Of a stretch of DNA of 37,725 nt, positions 35,009 through 37,725 are shown piece after piece. How positions within the stretch are numbered: position 1 is the stretch's first letter; every line of letters starts with the position of its first letter. This stretch comes from Pedobacter sp. GTDB taxonomy: Bacteria > Bacteroidota > Bacteroidia > Sphingobacteriales > Sphingobacteriaceae. The translations under genes and the position numbers were made by a program. The stretch lies in NCBI GenBank assembly GCA_004295885.1, contig SEDG01000017.1, positions 1 to 37,725 on the forward strand, written 5' to 3'. Under the pieces are notes generated by a model. That model saw only the letters and a program-made list of their open reading frames with translations, was not told the origin of the DNA and made no database searches.

Positions 35009-36355
35009 GTGTTATCGCTCCAAAATTTCTTAAAAAACAAAAATCTTATAGGTCATCCTAAATCATTTTCGTTAGAAGAACGTATTTTTAATACTTTTTG
35101 TATCATTGCATTTGTAACGATGTGTTTCGAAGTGCCATTTAATTTTTATATAGGGTTAGTGGTTCCTGCAAGTCTTTGCCTTTTTGGAGTATTTGCATCG
35201 GCGACAATGTTTTATTTTTCTCGTTTTAAAAGAAAATCAAGTTTATGTATTAAGGCGTTTGCCATCATTTGTAACCTGACCTTCACCATAAATTATTTTT
35301 TTAATTCGGGCATCTTTGGTCCGAATCTTTTACTGTTTTCTTTAGCTTTTTTATTGGTTATCGCTATAATTCCTAAAAAGCAGTTTAAAATTTGGGTACC
35401 AATTAATATTATGCTAGTGTTGTCTATTTTAGTAATAGAATATTTTTACCCTAGCGCAATAGAATATACTTATAACGGCGAATTAAGCAAGGTTATAGAT
35501 TTTGCTATAACTTATTTAGTAGTCGTTGTAATTACTTATTTTTCAATTAGCTATATCAGAAAAAATTACGATTACGAACGCTCATCGGTTTTGGATAAGA
35601 GCGAAGCTATTGCAGAACAAAGTGAGAGGATTTTAGCTCAAAAAGTAGAATTGGAGCTTTTAAATTCTCAAAAAGACAAACTTTTTTCTATCGTAAGCCA
35701 TGACATAAGGATGCCCCTGCATTCTATCCAGAGTTATTTAGAATTGCTCACAGAAGTAGACTTGGAAGAGGAGGAGCGAAAGGCGCTCAAAAAGAAGTTG
35801 CTTCAAATTACAAAAGATACATCGGATATGTTAACCAATGTGCTTTCTTGGTCTAAAACTCAGATGGAAGGTACTAATGCAGATTTAAAACCATTGAATT
35901 TATCTACTGCACTAATAAATGGCTTAAGTGTTGAAAAGACAATCGCTGAAAAGAAAGGTGTGGTTCTGTCTATTAATGCTGCAGAAGATATGATAATTAC
36001 CGCAGACCAAAATATGTTCCAGTTAGTAATTAGAAACCTAGTTAACAATGCCATTAAGTTTACACCGAACGGTGGAGAGGTAAAAATTTCAGCTGTTAAA
36101 CGAAGCACCGATAGCCTAATTACTATTCAAGATAATGGTTTGGGTATAGATGAGGCTCAGCAAGCCAAATTATTCAAATTAAAAGCTTCCTCAACATTCG
36201 GTACCAATAACGAACGAGGTATTGGATTAGGATTGTTGCTTTGTAAAGAGTTTACTGATTTGCAGAATGGAGAAATATGGTTCGAGAGCACAGCGGAGAT
36301 AGGCTCTACTTTTTTCTTGTCGTTTAAATTGGCTAGTGAACAGGCAATGAAATAA
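35009..36355 (+). CDS. Membrane sensor histidine kinase
   Basis: A 448-residue protein with a GTG start; no earlier or better start is seen. Five to six membrane segments fill about 28-180 with almost no periplasmic domain. A coiled coil follows at about 190-222 (SEAIAEQSERILAQKVELELL). The HisKA phosphoacceptor is IVSHDIRMPLHS (H231). The ATP-binding domain has NLVNNAIKFTPNGG (N box), DNGLGID (G1) and GIGLGLLLCKEF (G2). It probably senses a membrane or small-molecule signal. No response regulator gene is adjacent. It converges on the GAF kinase gene with a 23-bp overlap. Confidence 0.92.
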   Translation: MLSLQNFLKNKNLIGHPKSFSLEERIFNTFCIIAFVTMCFEVPFNFYIGLVVPASLCLFGVFASATMFYFSRFKRKSSLCIKAFAIICNLTFTINYFFNSGIFGPNLLLFSLAFLLVIAIIPKKQFKIWVPINIMLVLSILVIEYFYPSAIEYTYNGELSKVIDFAITYLVVVVITYFSISYIRKNYDYERSSVLDKSEAIAEQSERILAQKVELELLNSQKDKLFSIVSHDIRMPLHSIQSYLELLTEVDLEEEERKALKKKLLQITKDTSDMLTNVLSWSKTQMEGTNADLKPLNLSTALINGLSVEKTIAEKKGVVLSINAAEDMIITADQNMFQLVIRNLVNNAIKFTPNGGEVKISAVKRSTDSLITIQDNGLGIDEAQQAKLFKLKASSTFGTNNERGIGLGLLLCKEFTDLQNGEIWFESTAEIGSTFFLSFKLASEQAMK

Positions 36356-37532
36356 AGAAGGAAGCTCCTTTATTTTTTCCTTCGCTTTCTGCCCAAACCT
36401 TTCCATGGTGCAGCTCAACAAGCATTTTAACTATTGATAAACCTAGTCCATTAGAATGCTCTTTCCCTGTAGGAATGGCGCTTAATCTAGCGAATTTCGT
36501 AAATAGTTTATTCATATCTTCTTCTGATAATCCTTGCCCTTGGTCTTTAAACTCAATAATAATTTGATTATCAATTGTGCTTACATTAATAAGGATGGCG
36601 GTTTGGGGATGAGAATACTTTAAAGCGTTACTTAGTAAATTTTCAAAAGCTTCTTGTAGCCTAATCGCATCTGCTAAAATTACGGTAGAGCAATTGCAAG
36701 ATATTTCTATCGTCTGTTGTTTTTGAGAAGCGATTAATTCAAAATTATTTTTAACAACTTCTAATATTTCGACAACATCTATTTCTTGTGAGCTTAATCT
36801 AAAACTTGCATTCTCACTTTGTGATAAGTCTAATAAATTATTTAAACTACTTAAAACACTAGTTGCAGCCCTTTTAATCCTATCTGCAAAGTCAGCAACG
36901 ATTTTCGGGTCGTCAGCCTTTTTCTTAATTAATTCTGCCGAAAGGGAAATTGTTGTATTTGGATTTTTTAGGTCGTGAACAATTCTGTTCATCATATCCG
37001 TTTGAGTTCTTATCGCCTTTCTTGTAGCGAGTCTTAGTTCAAGCTCATCCATTGCTATAGAAGATAGTGTTTCAAGCATCTTGATTTGCTGAGCAGTTAC
37101 TTCTTTGGGTTGCACATCTAAAACGCATACTGTACCTAAATGTAAACCTTCAGGAGTTTTTAAAGGTGCGCCAGCATAAAATCTAACACCATTTTCCATC
37201 AATACATAAGGATTTTCTGCCAGTTCGGGTACATTGAGCATATTTTCAAACAAGGTTACATCGCTATTTAGTATAGCAATGGAACAGAAACTGTCTTTCC
37301 TGTCAATTTGTGTTGATTGTAACGGACTTATATTCGTTTTAAAGAAAACACGTTCTTCATCTACAAAGGTTACCTGAGCAATTGGTGTATTAAAGATTTG
37401 GGCAGCTAATAGGGCAATCTTATTAAATGTATCTTCTTCAGGAGTACCTAGTATATCGTAAGTATGTAGCTTTTTTATTCGCTCTGTATCGTTATCTGGA
37501 ATTAATGAATTAGGAACCTGAGAATTGTTCAT
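36333..37532 (-). CDS. GAF-domain sensor histidine kinase
   Basis: About 399 residues from ATG 37532. A TTG at 37556 lies inside the TATATTTG -7 element and is rejected as a start. It has no membrane segments. The N-terminal GAF domain (about 25-155) has IAQVTFVDEERVFFK, DSFCSIAI and FYAGAPLKTPEGLHLGTVCVLD. The HisKA segment is RIVHDLKNPNTTIS (H186). The HATPase domain has NLLSNALKYSHP, KDQGQGLSEED and SNGLGLSIVKMLVELHHG. It is a cytoplasmic two-component kinase sensing a small ligand or redox signal by GAF. The partner regulator is not in the window. Its 3' end overlaps the convergent kinase gene. Confidence 0.92.
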   Translation of the reverse strand: MNNSQVPNSLIPDNDTERIKKLHTYDILGTPEEDTFNKIALLAAQIFNTPIAQVTFVDEERVFFKTNISPLQSTQIDRKDSFCSIAILNSDVTLFENMLNVPELAENPYVLMENGVRFYAGAPLKTPEGLHLGTVCVLDVQPKEVTAQQIKMLETLSSIAMDELELRLATRKAIRTQTDMMNRIVHDLKNPNTTISLSAELIKKKADDPKIVADFADRIKRAATSVLSSLNNLLDLSQSENASFRLSSQEIDVVEILEVVKNNFELIASQKQQTIEISCNCSTVILADAIRLQEAFENLLSNALKYSHPQTAILINVSTIDNQIIIEFKDQGQGLSEEDMNKLFTKFARLSAIPTGKEHSNGLGLSIVKMLVELHHGKVWAESEGKNKGASFFISLPVH

Positions 37533-37553
37533 CAGTAAGTTTGTTTGAGGTAT

Positions 37554-37561
37554 CAAATATA
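37554..37561 (-). promoter_or_regulatory. TAnnTTTG -7 element of the GAF histidine kinase gene
   Basis: TATATTTG on the minus strand, 21 nt before ATG 37532; it overlaps the alternative TTG at 37556. The remaining bases to the window end (37562-37725) show no gene. Confidence 0.55.
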
Positions 37562-37725
37562 GCTTAATACAACGAACTTTTGTTTCTGATTAAAATTCGA
37601 AATATTGTTGATTTCTGTAAAATTCTTAAGTGTTTTTTAAATTTTATATATAAAAATTCGTAAAAATTGCTTTTTAAAATCATTAAATGTCAGAATTAGC
37701 CTTTTTAATTGTCTTTATTTCGAAA

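Overview
The window looks like chromosomal DNA from a low-GC member of the Bacteroidota, most likely a Pedobacter-like Sphingobacteriaceae. The evidence is a fused MurF-alanine racemase gene, a type IX secretion (T9SS) cargo protein with a type B C-terminal domain next to its PorP/SprF partner, recurrent TAnnTTTG promoter -7 elements, A/T-rich ribosome binding regions, and families of intergenic repeats typical of the phylum. No phage, integrase, transposase, CRISPR array, rRNA or tRNA gene was recognised.

Layout. 1-4329 (+): 3' part of murF-alr, a secreted GH30 glycosidase and a DUF502 membrane protein. 4326-7290 (-): a tail-anchored unknown protein, a LOG-family protein and a sodium:solute symporter. 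7505-10640 (+): recR, a PI-PLC/GDPD-like secreted protein and an SDR coupled to it, then a secreted esterase. 10645-12471 (-): a DUF4377-like lipoprotein and a KirBac-type potassium channel. 12594-15842 (+): a tricorn-type protease. 15854-19603 (+): a tryptophan block. 19861-24242 (-): a small membrane protein, then an nhaA-GH2-SnoaL-like operon. 24493-30410 (-): the T9SS partner/cargo pair. 30591-31211 (-): Sua5/YrdC. 31356-32993 (+): an FMN-binding glutamate synthase-like protein. 33429-34865 (-): asnS. 35009-37532: two convergent histidine kinases.

The most informative region is the tryptophan block. A promoter-like element precedes a 17-codon leader peptide with three consecutive Trp codons, then a rho-independent terminator and an alternative antiterminator pairing: a transcription attenuator. 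Behind it lie only trpD, trpF, trpB and the C-terminal two thirds of trpA. trpE, trpG and trpC are absent from the block, and trpA begins inside the end of trpB without the part of the gene that normally carries its catalytic Glu and Asp. The cluster therefore looks decayed, or rearranged with genes elsewhere.

Two further patterns stand out. Several intergenic gaps carry long imperfect hairpins built from short repeated phrases, with the phrase different in each gap and the arms sometimes complementary in more than one register. Also, at least four genes have a TAnnTTTG element only 3-4 nt before the start codon, which implies leaderless or nearly leaderless mRNAs.
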